Both the position numbers and the translations under genes were made by a program. A DNA stretch of 64,000 nt, from positions 419,657-483,656 of the forward strand of contig CADCXA010000040.1 in the NCBI GenBank assembly GCA_902806565.1. Direction: 5' to 3'. The notes beneath the pieces were generated by a model, which made no database searches, was not told where the DNA came from, and was given only the letters and a program-made list of their open reading frames with translations. Shown one piece after another: positions 22,025-33,461 of this stretch. The stretch is from Hypoxylon rubiginosum. Its lineage: Eukaryota; Ascomycota; Sordariomycetes; Xylariales; Hypoxylaceae. Positions within the stretch are counted from its first letter, which is position 1; every line of letters begins with the position of its first letter.

Positions 22025-24742
22025 ATGGCGCCGCCTACGAAGCGTCGGAGACGAAACACCGTTTATGCATCTTCAGACGATGAAGAAGAGCCGAAACCCA
22101 AGACAAATACTCTTAACAATTACCTATTCTCCTCCCCCGAGCGACCTAGTGCTTCCGCCACCGATGCCTTCCCCCCTGCCACCACCTCGCCGAGTCCCGC
22201 GAGAAAATCCTCTCGATTGACAGCCTCCCAGCCGCCGAAACCGACCTCGAAGCCCCCTCAACTTAGCAAAAATGGACTTAAGAGCACCAGTACCAGTCCA
22301 GAGAAGGCGAAGAGTCAACCTTTCACGAAGGGGAGACGGGTAGAAAAAAAGAGCGCCGATCTTGTGACTATGTTCTCGAGACAGGCTCAACGCGCCCCGA
22401 CTGTGTCGCCCACTAAGAGGGACGACATCATTAGTGATCCAATATCCGACGATGATGATGTAGGAGAGCATAGGGCCGCGAGTACGAGCCGTGTCGGCCA
22501 AAATGCCCGTAAGCGTTTTCGAGATGCCCCCCAATCGCAACCCACCACGGGTCCCGCGGTCATGTCGAGTCAGAAGTTCCTCAAGCCACCACGGCTGCAA
22601 CCAGACTCCAGTACCAGCGACGAACAACGGCCCTGGTCCGAACGATTTGGTCCTATAAACCTAGACGAGTTGGCAGTTCACAAAAAGAAAGTAGCGGATG
22701 TTCGTCGCTGGCTTGAAGATGTTATGGCCGGCCGATTGCGGCAACGGCTGTTAATTCTAAAAGGTGCAGCTGGGACAGGAAAGACGACTACCGTCCGACT
22801 TCTCGCTAAGGATATGCGCTGTGAACTCCTGGAGTGGAAGAACCCAGTTGGGTCTTTGGGCGCAAACCAAGGGGCTCAGTCAGCTTCGGCGCAGTTCGAA
22901 GAGTTCATGGGGAGAGGGGGAAAATTCGGTCAATTAGACATTGATCTTGATTCAGCTGCTCCGGTCGTCGGTAATAAAATTGATGTCAACGACAGTACAA
23001 GGAAACTCATCCTCATTGAAGAATTTCCAAACACATTCACCCGCTCATCAACAGCTCTGACGTCCTTTCGGAATACTATTATGCAGTACCTAGCGAGCAA
23101 TACCCCATCTCTCGCTTCGTTCGGCCATCAGAGCTCCGCAGATCCTATCATACCTGTGGTTATCGTCATATCGGAGACTCTCCTGACCACTACTTCGGCA
23201 TCTGCGGACAGTTTTACTGCCCACCGACTACTAGGACCCGAAATCACTCGACATCCAGGTTGCTGTCTTATCGAGTTTAATGCGATTGCGCCTACTCTCC
23301 TCGCGGCCGCCCTCGAGCTAGTAGTCCAAAAGGAGGCGCGGAAATCTGGGAGAAGACGAACTCCAGGACCGCTCGTCCTTAAAAGATTAGGCGAGATAGG
23401 AGATATAAGAAGCGCAATCTCATCACTCGAGTTTCTATGTCTCAAAGGAGACACGGATGCGGATTGGGGCTCGAAGGTCACTTTCACAAAACCGAAACGT
23501 GGGGCGAAGAACCAAGTGTCTCTAACTAAGGGCGAAGCGGAAAGTTTGGAGCTAGTCTCCCAACGAGAAGCGAGCTTGGGTATTTTCCATGCTGTTGGAA
23601 AAGTGGTGTACAATAGACGGGACGAACGCCCCATGAACCAGCAGACACCCGAAGGCCAGGCGGAGATTCTACCTGATTACATGGCGCATTATGCCAGGCC
23701 AAAACGATCCGAAGTTTCTGTCGATAGCCTTATTGACGAAACTGGTACCGACATACATACTTTCATCTCAGCCCTCCACGAGAATTATGTTTTGTCTTGC
23801 GAACCCAGTGGGCCAGCAGACCCAAATAGTTCGCTTGACTACATCAGCGAATGCATAGAGTATCTATCTGAGAGCGACCTGCTTTCCCCGTCGTGGGATG
23901 TGTTTTTCCGTGGTCGAGGAATTGGAGGATCGACGTTCACAGGGCGGGATTCCGCCAGTCACGTACTGAGGCAAGACGAGATCACTTTTCAAGTTGCAAC
24001 GAGGGGTCTCCTATTCTCTCTACCAAACCCGGTGAAAAGGATGAAACATGCTGGACGGGGTGGTGGCGATGCTTTCAAAATGTTCTACCCCACAAGCCTC
24101 AAGCTATGGCGGGAGAAAGAGGAGCTAGAAGGTATTGTGGACCACTGGGCGTCAAGGCTACTAAGAGGGGATGAAACGGGTCAAAATATCACCCAGGGCG
24201 CTTCGGCATTTAGACGTCCGAAGCTAGCGGCCAACGGCGGCGGGGAATGGATAAACAAACAAGCCTCTCAGCAGCGCAATAACAGCCAGCCGGGCAAACG
24301 AGTCGAGCCCGGTCAAGACCAATCAGCACCTCTACTCTTCCTCGGGAGCTCCGCCCGCAGGGAGATGCTGCTGGAACGGTTACCCTACATGGCACACATA
24401 GCACGCGGCCGTAGGAGCTCGGTCAGCAACGTGCGGCTCAGGGAAATCGAGAAAGTGGTCTCGTTCACCGGGATCGGGGACGCGGCGGACGAGGAAGCGC
24501 TCGACGGAGACGACGACGACGACGGCGCGGAGCAGGCCGGAGAAGGAGGAGAGGCGTGGGCGACGGATAAGCCCACGGAGGAGGGGGCGTCGCCGCGGAA
24601 GAAGAAGAGGAAGGGCGGCTTGGGCATACGGCAGAAGAGCGATACCTCGTCTCCGTCGGCCGCCCTGGCTAATACCGCGGCGGCGGCACTGCCGTCCGTG
24701 CAGAAACTGGTGCTGAGCGACGACGATATAGAAGACGATTGA
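22025..24742 (+). CDS. RAD17: Checkpoint clamp loader Rad17/Rad24
   Basis: AAA+ subunit that, with RFC2-5, loads the 9-1-1 clamp at damaged DNA in the nucleus. Intronless, 905 residues, long like other filamentous-fungal orthologues. The N-terminal 200 residues are disordered, with a basic KRRRR cluster. The conserved entry PWSERFGPINLDELAVHKKK (about 201-220) leads into Walker A GAAGTGKT (247-254) and a Walker B-like LILIEEFP (about 328-335). The C terminus is acidic (DGDDDDDGAEQ), then Lys-rich (RKKKRKGG), consistent with a nuclear localisation signal, and ends in DDDIEDD. The start ATG is the first in frame and begins MAPPTKRRRR. The last 400 bases are clearly more GC-rich than the rest. 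Confidence 0.93.
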   Translation: MAPPTKRRRRNTVYASSDDEEEPKPKTNTLNNYLFSSPERPSASATDAFPPATTSPSPARKSSRLTASQPPKPTSKPPQLSKNGLKSTSTSPEKAKSQPFTKGRRVEKKSADLVTMFSRQAQRAPTVSPTKRDDIISDPISDDDDVGEHRAASTSRVGQNARKRFRDAPQSQPTTGPAVMSSQKFLKPPRLQPDSSTSDEQRPWSERFGPINLDELAVHKKKVADVRRWLEDVMAGRLRQRLLILKGAAGTGKTTTVRLLAKDMRCELLEWKNPVGSLGANQGAQSASAQFEEFMGRGGKFGQLDIDLDSAAPVVGNKIDVNDSTRKLILIEEFPNTFTRSSTALTSFRNTIMQYLASNTPSLASFGHQSSADPIIPVVIVISETLLTTTSASADSFTAHRLLGPEITRHPGCCLIEFNAIAPTLLAAALELVVQKEARKSGRRRTPGPLVLKRLGEIGDIRSAISSLEFLCLKGDTDADWGSKVTFTKPKRGAKNQVSLTKGEAESLELVSQREASLGIFHAVGKVVYNRRDERPMNQQTPEGQAEILPDYMAHYARPKRSEVSVDSLIDETGTDIHTFISALHENYVLSCEPSGPADPNSSLDYISECIEYLSESDLLSPSWDVFFRGRGIGGSTFTGRDSASHVLRQDEITFQVATRGLLFSLPNPVKRMKHAGRGGGDAFKMFYPTSLKLWREKEELEGIVDHWASRLLRGDETGQNITQGASAFRRPKLAANGGGEWINKQASQQRNNSQPGKRVEPGQDQSAPLLFLGSSARREMLLERLPYMAHIARGRRSSVSNVRLREIEKVVSFTGIGDAADEEALDGDDDDDGAEQAGEGGEAWATDKPTEEGASPRKKKRKGGLGIRQKSDTSSPSAALANTAAAALPSVQKLVLSDDDIEDD

Positions 24743-25269
24743 TCAGGACCGTCTTTTTTTTTTTTTCAGACGGCAGCGGTCTTAATACTATCACTACGTA
24801 CCTCACGGTAGGAAGACCTTGTACATGGAAGTGTGTATTTGCTGGATAGCATGGCTTATTATAAAATCTTGATACGGGGGAAATTATATGGCTGTTTTCC
24901 TTCGTCAGGCTAGGTACCTAAGGCTACATAAGGGACCTAGGGTGTTAGGTTGTGGAACGGGTTACGGACGGGCTGACGGGGGCGGCGTTTCGATTGCTCG
25001 GGGCCTCAAACTATGTAGTATATGGGACAGACTAGGTAGAAACTAGGGATACGCTAGGCAGCGTAGGTAGCTCTACTGTGTACAAAGGGATAAAAAGATT
25101 TGGTAGGATGATATGAGACACGTTCCGGCCAAACCCAGCCGGGCTCGTGCGAAACTCTACTTCGATGATTGAGCCTTGGACTGTAGTAGCACTGGTTCGT
25201 TGGGACATGGTTGGTATAGTCGATAATAGCACTAGCAATTGAGAATTCTGGGAAGCTTTGAAGCATATG
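24743..25269. other. Intergenic, RAD17 3' to tRNA
   Basis: Contains an inverted repeat CCGTCT/AGACGG (24749-24754 and 24768-24773) around a T13 loop just after the RAD17 stop, possibly part of its 3' end. TA/CCTA-rich repeats occur towards 25.0 kb. No gene is seen. Confidence 0.5.
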
Positions 25270-25340
25270 TCCGGTATAGTGTAACGGCTAACATACCTCG
25301 TTTTCACCGAGGAGCTCGGGGTTCGATTCCCCGTACCGGA
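25270..25340 (+). tRNA. tRNA-Glu (anticodon TTC)
   Basis: A complete 71-nt cloverleaf. The acceptor stem TCCGGTA/TACCGGA has 7 of 7 pairs. The anticodon stem CCTCG/CGAGG encloses the loop TTTTCAC with anticodon TTC, which reads GAA (Glu). The T arm is CGGGG/CCCCG with loop TTCGATT. The B box GGTTCGATTCC is intact. No intron and no encoded CCA, as expected for a nuclear tRNA gene. Confidence 0.96.
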
Positions 25341-27094
25341 GATCGAATTCTTTTTGCCCCCCTTTTTTGTTTTTGTTTTCACGTTTATGTTTGTTTGTTT
25401 GCTTGCTTGCTTGTTTGCTGTGTCGGTGTGGTGCGGACGGGATTGGGAGAAATCGATGATGCCCTACGATGGGGGCTTTGATTTGAATGAACGAAAAAGA
25501 AGACGAGTCAAAAGCTTCCCGGCCCGGCACGACGTATAATTGGTTCAGAGAAGCAGGTAATTTCATTGGCTCCCTCCCCCCTTGTGGTCCCCGTTCGTAT
25601 TTCGTATCGGCTCGCTTTGCGCACGCTTCGATGCGGAACGCCACGCTCGCACGCACTAAGCCGCATTAGGGGTTGACGAAGCTTCGACGGACGACTTATA
25701 GAGTCCTGAAACTGGCGAACGTGCCTGCCATGGATGATGATATGCCGTTTCGGTTTTGGGATACCGGTCAGCGCGGAGTCAAGGTACCAGGTACGTATCC
25801 GATGAGCCGCTCTTATACGTATAGGTAGGTAGGAGGTAGGTTAGTAATGGACCGCTCTCGGCTGCGGCGACCTGACCATCTGATTTGCATTAGGTAGTCC
25901 ACTAGTAATCTCCCCTTTCCCACGTCGTTGCTGCTCACTGGTCACGTACTCGTATGCTTCGTGTTGTTGGGACGATCGGGCTGCTCACCTGTAAGCTGTA
26001 CTATCTGATGACTTGCATTACTCCGTGCTCGAGTCGCCTAATGTTGTATCACAGCTATCACAAGCATAATAGGCAGTCTTCGGCATACCGTAAACGAATT
26101 ATACGGCTCTGGAATATCGCCACGACCTCCCGGTGTGATAATATCTGCGGCTGCAGCAGGGGGACGTTTCTTCTCAGTACCTGTCATAACTTCCAGTCTG
26201 TATTGCTCGCAGTGAATACATATGTTATGCATATTAGGGAACGTGTAGGTATATGCAGCTCTTGTTACTCGCTTAACATGTCGGAGCTGCCCCTACGAGA
26301 GAGCACGGATTGTAAGATGGTACGGTACATAGCTCATAATGGGGCTGGCTGGACCTTGTCTACTTGCAGATGGCGATGAGTGGCTTTCGGTTTGATTATG
26401 AGGTTTTTGTAATCTCCGGAGTCGATCATAGCCTCGAATTGGGTTGGGTTTTATATATTAAAATGCTGTCCGTGCAGTCTGTTCCCTACAGAAACAAACT
26501 CTTGAGCTTTGCGAGTATCTTTAGTTTCGAATTCTATGGTTGCATAGCCCATTAGTTTACTCTATCGAAGGAGTAGGTAGGTAAGTTTTCGTTCATTCTG
26601 AGGTTACAAATTATATATACCCACACTGCTGCTAGGATTTCTCTAATTAGTGGCGTTTTGGTCGCGGAAAAACAATTTGAGAAACTCCTCGTCTCTATAT
26701 TTCACATTCGACAACTCTACTAGGGCAAGAGGTAGAAATATATATTCCGTAACTAAAATATTTGTTGCCTCTTAGGGCTAATATCATCACGACACTGCCT
26801 ACGAACGCAGAAACATCGACATCGTTGTACAAGGAGCTATCAGCCTAACTACCAAGGGCTACGAGTATACACGAGCACTGACGCTCTTTGCTCGCCGGAC
26901 CCAGTCCCCCTATCCGGGCCAACAGGTCAAGTTTCCGTCTAAGGGGCTACGACTTAAGATAGGTACATAGGTAAGAGCTTGATTACGACGATGGCATATA
27001 CGCACGGCATTAACTTACTCACATGGTATAAAGCAGTTGCCAGAACAACAAACCGACCCGACTAGAAAAGAGAATCGAAACAGACTTAGCCGCA
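25341..27094. other. Intergenic, tRNA to orphan ORF
   Basis: About 1.75 kb with GGTA/TAGG repeats around 25.83 and 26.57 kb and moderately AT-rich sequence. The open frames here have no recognisable domains and read like chance frames. Confidence 0.6.
25351..25355 (+). terminator. RNA polymerase III terminator (T5)
   Basis: A run of five T ten bases after the tRNA-Glu 3' end, the normal pol III stop signal. A longer T run follows at about 25362. Confidence 0.75.
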
Positions 27095-27580
27095 ATGCTA
27101 CCAGCTTCACCTAGACCCAGACCAGCCACACCAGGCGCGAAGGACGTCCGAGCAGAAGCAGTATTCCAAGACACAGAAGGACCGAGAGCCCCCCACTCCG
27201 ACTCAAGCTTGAGCTCTCCCAGTCCAGCAACCGAACGTTCTTCCTTACCGTCCAGCTCCCCCTTTTCTTTCCTATCCCTTGACTCCCCTTCGTCCGCACC
27301 ACCCCGCGCCCGTAGCCCTAGCCAAGAACGACACGGCGACCGGCAATATCTACAAGACGATAATTACACCGACGGCGAAGACCTACCGGCTACATCTTCG
27401 ACGCCGCGTACCAGACACTTTCAAGAGAGCTTCCTCAGCTTACTCTCGCTCCTCCCCGCACATCGGTATCCCGTATCTCTCTTGCCTCCGGATGCCTCGT
27501 CGACTACCACAACGTCCGGTTCGGATCAAGTCACAAATGGAGTAGAGGAAGAGGAAGATATTCCTTCCGGAAATGGTTAG
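27095..27580 (+). CDS. Small low-complexity orphan protein
   Basis: 161 codons beginning at an ATG in good context (CGCAATG). I do not recognise it. The product is rich in Pro, Ser and Arg, with an acidic end (EEEED). There is no signal peptide or membrane segment. The in-frame TAG at 27578-27580 lies inside a GTTAGT that could be a splice donor. The same frame then stays open for 38 more codons to a TAA at 27695-27697, and this extension is markedly acidic (DDNDDHGDDW) and unlike random sequence. Either a 66-nt intron (27576-27641, ending TAG) skips the stop, or the stop is real, or it is read through. The gene may therefore extend to 27697. Confidence 0.45.
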   Translation: MLPASPRPRPATPGAKDVRAEAVFQDTEGPRAPHSDSSLSSPSPATERSSLPSSSPFSFLSLDSPSSAPPRARSPSQERHGDRQYLQDDNYTDGEDLPATSSTPRTRHFQESFLSLLSLLPAHRYPVSLLPPDASSTTTTSGSDQVTNGVEEEEDIPSGNG

Positions 27581-27697
27581 TCTCATGATGATAATGATGA
27601 TCACGGTGACGACTGGGGAGAGTTGGGATATGTTCTGGTAGACGGAGACGCACATCAGGAAAGTTTATCAGGCCATTGGAGGGAAAGTAATAACTAA

Positions 27698-28268
27698 GTG
27701 GCCAGTTTGTTAGTAACTGTTGAAAGTTATTAAAATAATAACGCTGTTTCGTATTGCATTGTGGTGATCTGAAAACGGGATGAAGGACTCGTCGGTCTCC
27801 TTTGAAGAGATGTATGAGATGGTTGGTTCCTAGATAACGTAAGATGCGGCACAGATAGTTAGTATTATATCACCATCTCAATGCTAGAAAGTCCGATAGA
27901 TGTACGACAGGTGGTATCATTATATTTTGACTTCGACATATCGTCGGTATTGCCGTGTTGAAAAAATGCAATGCGGATGTTGAAAAATATCATCCGCGAC
28001 CTTTATCTGGTCGGTGACCCTTTAAGATGCCACTATATCTCTTTGTGTCTTTGCCCAAACCAGGTATGTTGAAACCGTACGCCGTGCTGCCATGCCCATA
28101 AAATTTTCATGACACTTTTTCCGATGAGGGAATCTCCGTAATGTCTCTAGGTATAACCACACCCACTAAAAAACGCCGGTCGCAATGCAGAAAGAAGTTG
28201 ATTCTTCCGCCACTATAAATCCAAGAAAATTCCCCCTTCGGAAGATTTGCTAAGTTCTGTTAATAGAA
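27698..28268. other. Intergenic, 3' flanks
   Basis: 570 bp between converging transcription units, AT-rich. No gene or RNA is seen. Confidence 0.7.
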
Positions 28269-29617
28269 TTAGAACTTCAGCGGCTTCACCTGCTCCCAGG
28301 TGAACTCCTGGTTGGTGCCGAAGTGGCCAAACTTGGCCGTCTGGTTGTAGATCGGGCGCGTAAGCTTAAGCTCCTTGGCGATGGGGCCAGGTCGCAGGTC
28401 GAAGTTGGCCTGGACAATCTCGACCAGCTCCTCGGCGGTCCTGTCGGAGGTTCCGTACGAGTCGACGTAGATGGAGCAGGGCTCAGCGACACCAATGGCG
28501 TAACTGAGCTGGACTAGCGCACGCTTAGCGAGGCCAGCGGCGACGAGCGACTTGGCGATCCATCGAGCGAGGTAAGCAGCCGATCGGTCGACCTTGGAGA
28601 AGTCCTTGCCGGAGAAGGCACCACCACCGTGAGCACCCCAGCCACCGTAGGTGTCGACGATGATCTTTCGGCCAGTAACACCGGCGTCACCCTGGGGGCC
28701 ACCGATGATGAAGAGACCAGAGGGTTGGAGCTGTGAACTGTTAGGATTACGAAATAGAGAATGGCAACTAGATTAGACTGGTTGGGGCACTGATACTTAC
28801 GTGGAGGATGGTCTGGTCGTCGATGTACTGCTTGGGGATAACGCTGTCGATGATCTTGGACTTCAGCTCCTTTCGGACCTGTTCCGTCGTAACATCACCG
28901 CTGTGTTGGGCAGAGATAACGATGGTGTGGACTCTGAGGGGGACGACGGCACCGCCATCGTGCTTGTACTCCATGGTGATTTGGGTCTTGGTGTCAGGTC
29001 GGAGCCAGGGAAGGGTTCCGTCACGGCGAGCGTCGGACATAGCCTTGTTCAGCTTGTGGGCGAGTAGGTGAGAGAGAGGGTGGAGTTCGGGGGTTTCGTT
29101 GGTGGCATAGCCGAACATGAGGCCCTGGTCACCGGCACCGAGCTCCTCGAGGGCCTGGTCAAGGTGAAGACCCTGGGCGATATCGGCAGATTGCTGCTCA
29201 ATGGCAACCATGACGTTGCAGGTCTTGTAGTCGAAACCCTTCTCCGAAGAGTCATAGCCGATCTCCTTGATGGCACCTCGGATGACGCTTTGGTAGTCAA
29301 TGTTGGCCTTGGTGGTAATCTCACCGAAGACCATAATCATACCGGTCTTAGTGGCCGACTCGCAAGCGACCTTGGAGAGAGGGTCCTGCGCAAGGCAGGC
29401 ATCGAGGATAGCATCTGAGACCTGATCACAGATCTTGTCGGGGTGACCTTCACCGACGGACTCGGACTGCGATGGTTAGTTAGGAGAGGGGCTCGAAAGA
29501 TACCATCGGGGTTAAGATATGGGTAACGTATATACTTACGGTGAAGAGGAAAGCGCCCGGGTTTTGAGGGGTGCTCAAGGAGGACGTGTGCCCGTTGGTT
29601 CCGTTGGTAGCAGGCAT
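28269..29617 (-). CDS. S-adenosylmethionine synthetase
   Basis: Methionine adenosyltransferase: ATP plus methionine gives S-adenosylmethionine, the cytosolic methyl donor (Neurospora eth-1, yeast SAM1/SAM2). Exons: 29617-29540, 29466-28801 and 28730-28269; introns 73 and 70 nt, each with a CTAAC-type branch. 401 residues, normal for the family. The short first exon encodes a non-conserved [10 protein letters not shown] leader; exon 2 starts at the conserved [11 protein letters not shown]. The signature [11 protein letters not shown] begins near residue 136 and the glycine-rich second signature GGGAFSGKD is in exon 3. The second acceptor is TTCACAG rather than the upstream AACAG, because only it gives the conserved TILHLQPSG. 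Strong C-ending codon bias indicates high expression. Confidence 0.97.
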
Positions 29618-32092
29618 TTTTGGCGGTATTAAGCAAGAAGAAGAGAAATCAGAAATCTAAACAATACACACCACTGATTAATTCAATTGGATGGGAGGAG
29701 ATAGAAAAGCCCGGGAGTTGTCTTTCGGAAAGTGAAGGAGAATTGGATGTAGGATGGAGGGGGGGAAAGTTGAGCTTTAAGAAGGGGAGAAGTAGAAAAG
29801 CGGGAGTTTTTTTTTTCTTAGCCTTTTTTTCTGGGGACTAGGAAAAGAAAGTCGGAGGGCAGGACCTGAAAGTAGACAGGATACAAGCTACCTAGCTAGA
29901 ATGGCGCAATTTTCTGCCACACAATATTGCCGATAAAGCTAAAGTTGATCCTAGCGAGCTGTACCTAAGATGTTGCTAGGGGGGGGGGGGGCCGACTAAA
30001 TTCTGTTGGTCCCGACTCTGTCTGTATGTCCCTGGGACCCTTCTTTTTGGTTGCATGGGATTGTGGGGATCTGGGCTATTGCTATTGTGGAATACCTACC
30101 TATGTACATGTAGATATGGAATGTGGAATGTAAGATATATGTACTTGTAGACCGCGGACTGGACCTGTTGGTACTTTGTATAAGCCAAGGAATACAAAGT
30201 ACCTAACAATATAGTAGAGAGACAGAGAGAGAGAGAGAGAAATAATAAATGATAAAAAAGCAAAGTGGGGCAGAAATAAAAAGAAGATGGAGTTTTTCTT
30301 TCGAAGGAATAACCTACGAGAGGCGCAGGTTCACAGATTCACCCATACAAAGATACAGCGGACAGGGCCTCGGAGTAACTGCCCTGATGATGGATGTTCC
30401 AGTCCTGATACAGTAACTCCATCTCTCGGCTGCTTGTATTACATAGCTTGACTAACCACATTATCGGGGTGAAACATCTCTTAAGCCGGTGCGGCTTTAG
30501 CTGACCTTTGCCCTTACCTTGTACCTTGTCTGTAAGTCTTGCTGTAAATGTAAACTACATGTAATTACACGTAACTCTCTTACCCTTCTTGTCAAGGTGT
30601 CAAGGTGTCAAGGTGTCAAGGTCTCAAGAGGTCTCAAGGTCCCGAGCAGAAAGATCGTTACCCCGAGTAGCCGGTTACTTTCAAGACGGCAAAGGTGTAC
30701 ATGCGTAAGAAGTGTAAGATTGCGTGCCTTTGGTTTGGATCCTGTCAGCAGAGTTACATATGCACGGTGAGTTTACATTAACACAAGATACCTCCATCCT
30801 TTATCTGATCTGGTTGATTCCTTTCATACTGGAGGAGAGTTGATAAGAAACTGAATGTATATTTGATAAAGTACTAGCAAAACTGGGTGGTTGCACAAAA
30901 CCATGACGACCTTTTCCCGGTCTCCGGTCCTGCTTACATAGCACCGACTCTACCCCTTATAACAAAAACCTTCCGGACATGCAGTACGCGGGGCAGTTTA
31001 CTCAATTGAAGCTCAGTTCCGTTGCCCATTGCACTTTGCCACGAATACCAGAATGCCACGGCTGCCCCTCTCGAAAACGTGCACTAGTCGTGTAAATTAA
31101 CAGGGTCTTATATTTCGGCATCTGTCTCTCAGTCTTCAATTTCCAAGTCTTATCTCCAATTCACTTAAACCCATTCAGCAGTGGTTCTTTCGGTGCCTGG
31201 CTCACCGATATTCGCAGTCGGCGCATTACTACATATATATGTGTTATGTGTGCAGTTCAGCCCGGCTTGTCATCCATCATCCATCATCCATAATCCACTC
31301 AATAAATTCCCCTTACAGTTAGGTCAAGAAGCTGCCTTTCTTACGTGAAGGATTTCCAACACCCCCTTTCACTTTCTCTCGTTACTTGGAAACAAACTCC
31401 GCAGCCTGCCTAACACACAATGCCTTGTCACTCATGGCACGATTGATATGGTAGGCTAGATACCTAGGTGCATGTAGGTAGGCAACGGCTAGATGGATAA
31501 TTCTGCCGGAAAATCCGCTAACGGAGCGGTCCATCTGCCAGACAGCCACCCGGCAGGACGCTTGATACGTAGTGTCTTCGTCCCATCAAGGCGGTCAGGG
31601 CGGTGAGAAACGAGTACCATAGTAGCTAGCGTATTATGCCATACCGCCCTGTCATATAGAAATCAGCTGTAAAACAGATAGTGGACATGTATGTACCTTG
31701 GGTAAGTACCTACGCCTACACTAACAAAGGAGTATCCAAGGTTAAGATTCGTCAAAAATACAGAGTCGCAGAGAGCTTATTACATACAAGAACTGCAAGA
31801 CAAACATTCACTGGAACCTCCGTCAGATTTCGGCCCCGCTTTTGGACCCTTGTTCCTTGACCCTTGCACAGCCGCTCGCCCCTCTACCCCTCCATTCCGA
31901 GTGAGAAAAAAAAATAATCTTCGACTTGATCCAATCCGCGTCACGTCGCGATCCCGAGGCTGAAAGCTTCAACAGCTCCTATTTCGCAATTCCTTTACCC
32001 GGTCAACCAGGATCCACCTCGGCTAAGACAGGAGATAGTAAGCTCATCTACTTTGAGTCTATAATAAAAGGAACTCAACTCGACTGTACATC
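29618..32092. other. Long divergent intergenic region, SAM synthetase / GPN3
   Basis: About 2.5 kb that must hold two divergent promoters. It is pyrimidine-rich just upstream of the synthetase. It contains a run of 13 G (29979-29991), a GA microsatellite near 30214-30240, and an 8-bp tandem repeat. No gene is seen. Confidence 0.6.
30591..30646. repeat. 8-bp tandem repeat (TCAAGGTG)
   Basis: Four near-perfect TCAAGGTG units followed by degenerate TCAAG/GTCTCAAGG units. Confidence 0.85.
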
Positions 32093-33141
32093 ATGAGTAA
32101 ATTCGGGGTTATGGTTATGGGCCCTGCCGGGGCGGGCAAGGTATGTGATGAACTCCTTTTGCGCCACCTTGAAAATTCATGTATTCAAGCTCGCTAGGTT
32201 CATTGAATGAAACGTTATCTAGAGTTTCCTACAAGGTAGAATTTCATCGACTGAACTCATGACTGACCCGTTCGCAGTCCACCTTTTGCGCCTCCCTAAT
32301 AACTCACCTCCAACTTAACCGTCGTTCGAGCTTCTACGTTAACCTCGACCCTGCCGCTGAGACCTTCGAACATGCGCCAGACTTGGACATCAAAGATCTC
32401 ATATCCCTCGAAGATGTCATGGAAGAGATGGGCCTCGGCCCAAATGGAGGTCTCATCTACTGCTTCGAATTCCTCATGGAGAACCTCGACTTCCTGACGG
32501 ATTCTCTCGATTCCCTGACCGAAGAATACCTCATCATCTTTGATATGCCTGGGCAGATCGAGCTTTACACCCATGTCCCCATCTTGCCGGCGCTGGTACG
32601 ATTCTTAACGCGAGCCGGCTCCCTCGATATCCGACTATGCGCTGCCTATCTTCTCGAGGCTACTTTCGTGGTGGACCGATCCAAGTTCTTTGCCGGTACG
32701 CTGAGCGCGATGAGCGCAATGATCATGCTGGAGGTTCCCCATCTCAACATCCTCTCTAAAATGGATCTCGTAAAAGACCAGGTTCGCAAGAAGGATATGA
32801 AAAGGTTCCAAATGCCAGACAGTGGTCTACTCGATGACGACCCAAACGAGATTGCCCGCCGCAAAGCCGAAGGTACGCTTGAAGACGAGGACGAGATGGC
32901 AGATCCCCAGGATAAGGGGGCTCTCATGCGAGGCGGCGGATTTCGACGACTCAACCGGGCGGTGGCAAATCTGATTGAGAACTTTAGCATGGTGAGCTAC
33001 CTAAAGTTGGATGCGCAAGACGAAGACAGCGTCGGGGCGATTCTCAGCTACATCGATGACTGCATTCAGTACCACGAAGCGCAGGAGCCCAAGGAACTGA
33101 AGGACGAAGAGTTTGACGACATGGACGGCATGGATGACTAA
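32093..33141 (+). CDS. GPN3: GPN-loop GTPase 3
   Basis: Small GTPase of the GPN family, needed with GPN1 for assembly and nuclear import of RNA polymerase II. Exons: 32093-32140 and 32278-33141; 303 residues. The intron splits the Walker A motif GPAGAGK|S (10-17), so the first exon is certain. The family-defining Gly-Pro-Asn is at 70-72 and the switch region DMPGQIELY at about 105-113. The C terminus is acidic (DDMDGMDD), as in fungal orthologues. The intron (137 nt) is longer than most here. It converges on APQ12, with 320 bp between the stop codons. Confidence 0.95.
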
Positions 33142-33461
33142 TTCCCTAGGGCGGTGAAGTATCCTGCATATCAAGGGATGGGGGGAAACGGTTAAGTATG
33201 GATGAGGAATTGCATAGCGACGGCGTACAGGTTTGCGGCAAGGCATATGGTATATATCAAAATTTAAGCACAATTGGCACATTCATCATATTATGCTGAT
33301 ATGCTGTTATTCATTCTCTGTAAAGAGCTGGTTTTTTTGATCGTGACCCATTCCCAAACGTAACCCGTGGCAAGACGTGACAGTAAACAATCCATTAATG
33401 ATCCCCTTGATCTCTCTCCGATGCAATAGGTCCAGTAAATACAAAGCTTGCAAAAAAGAGT

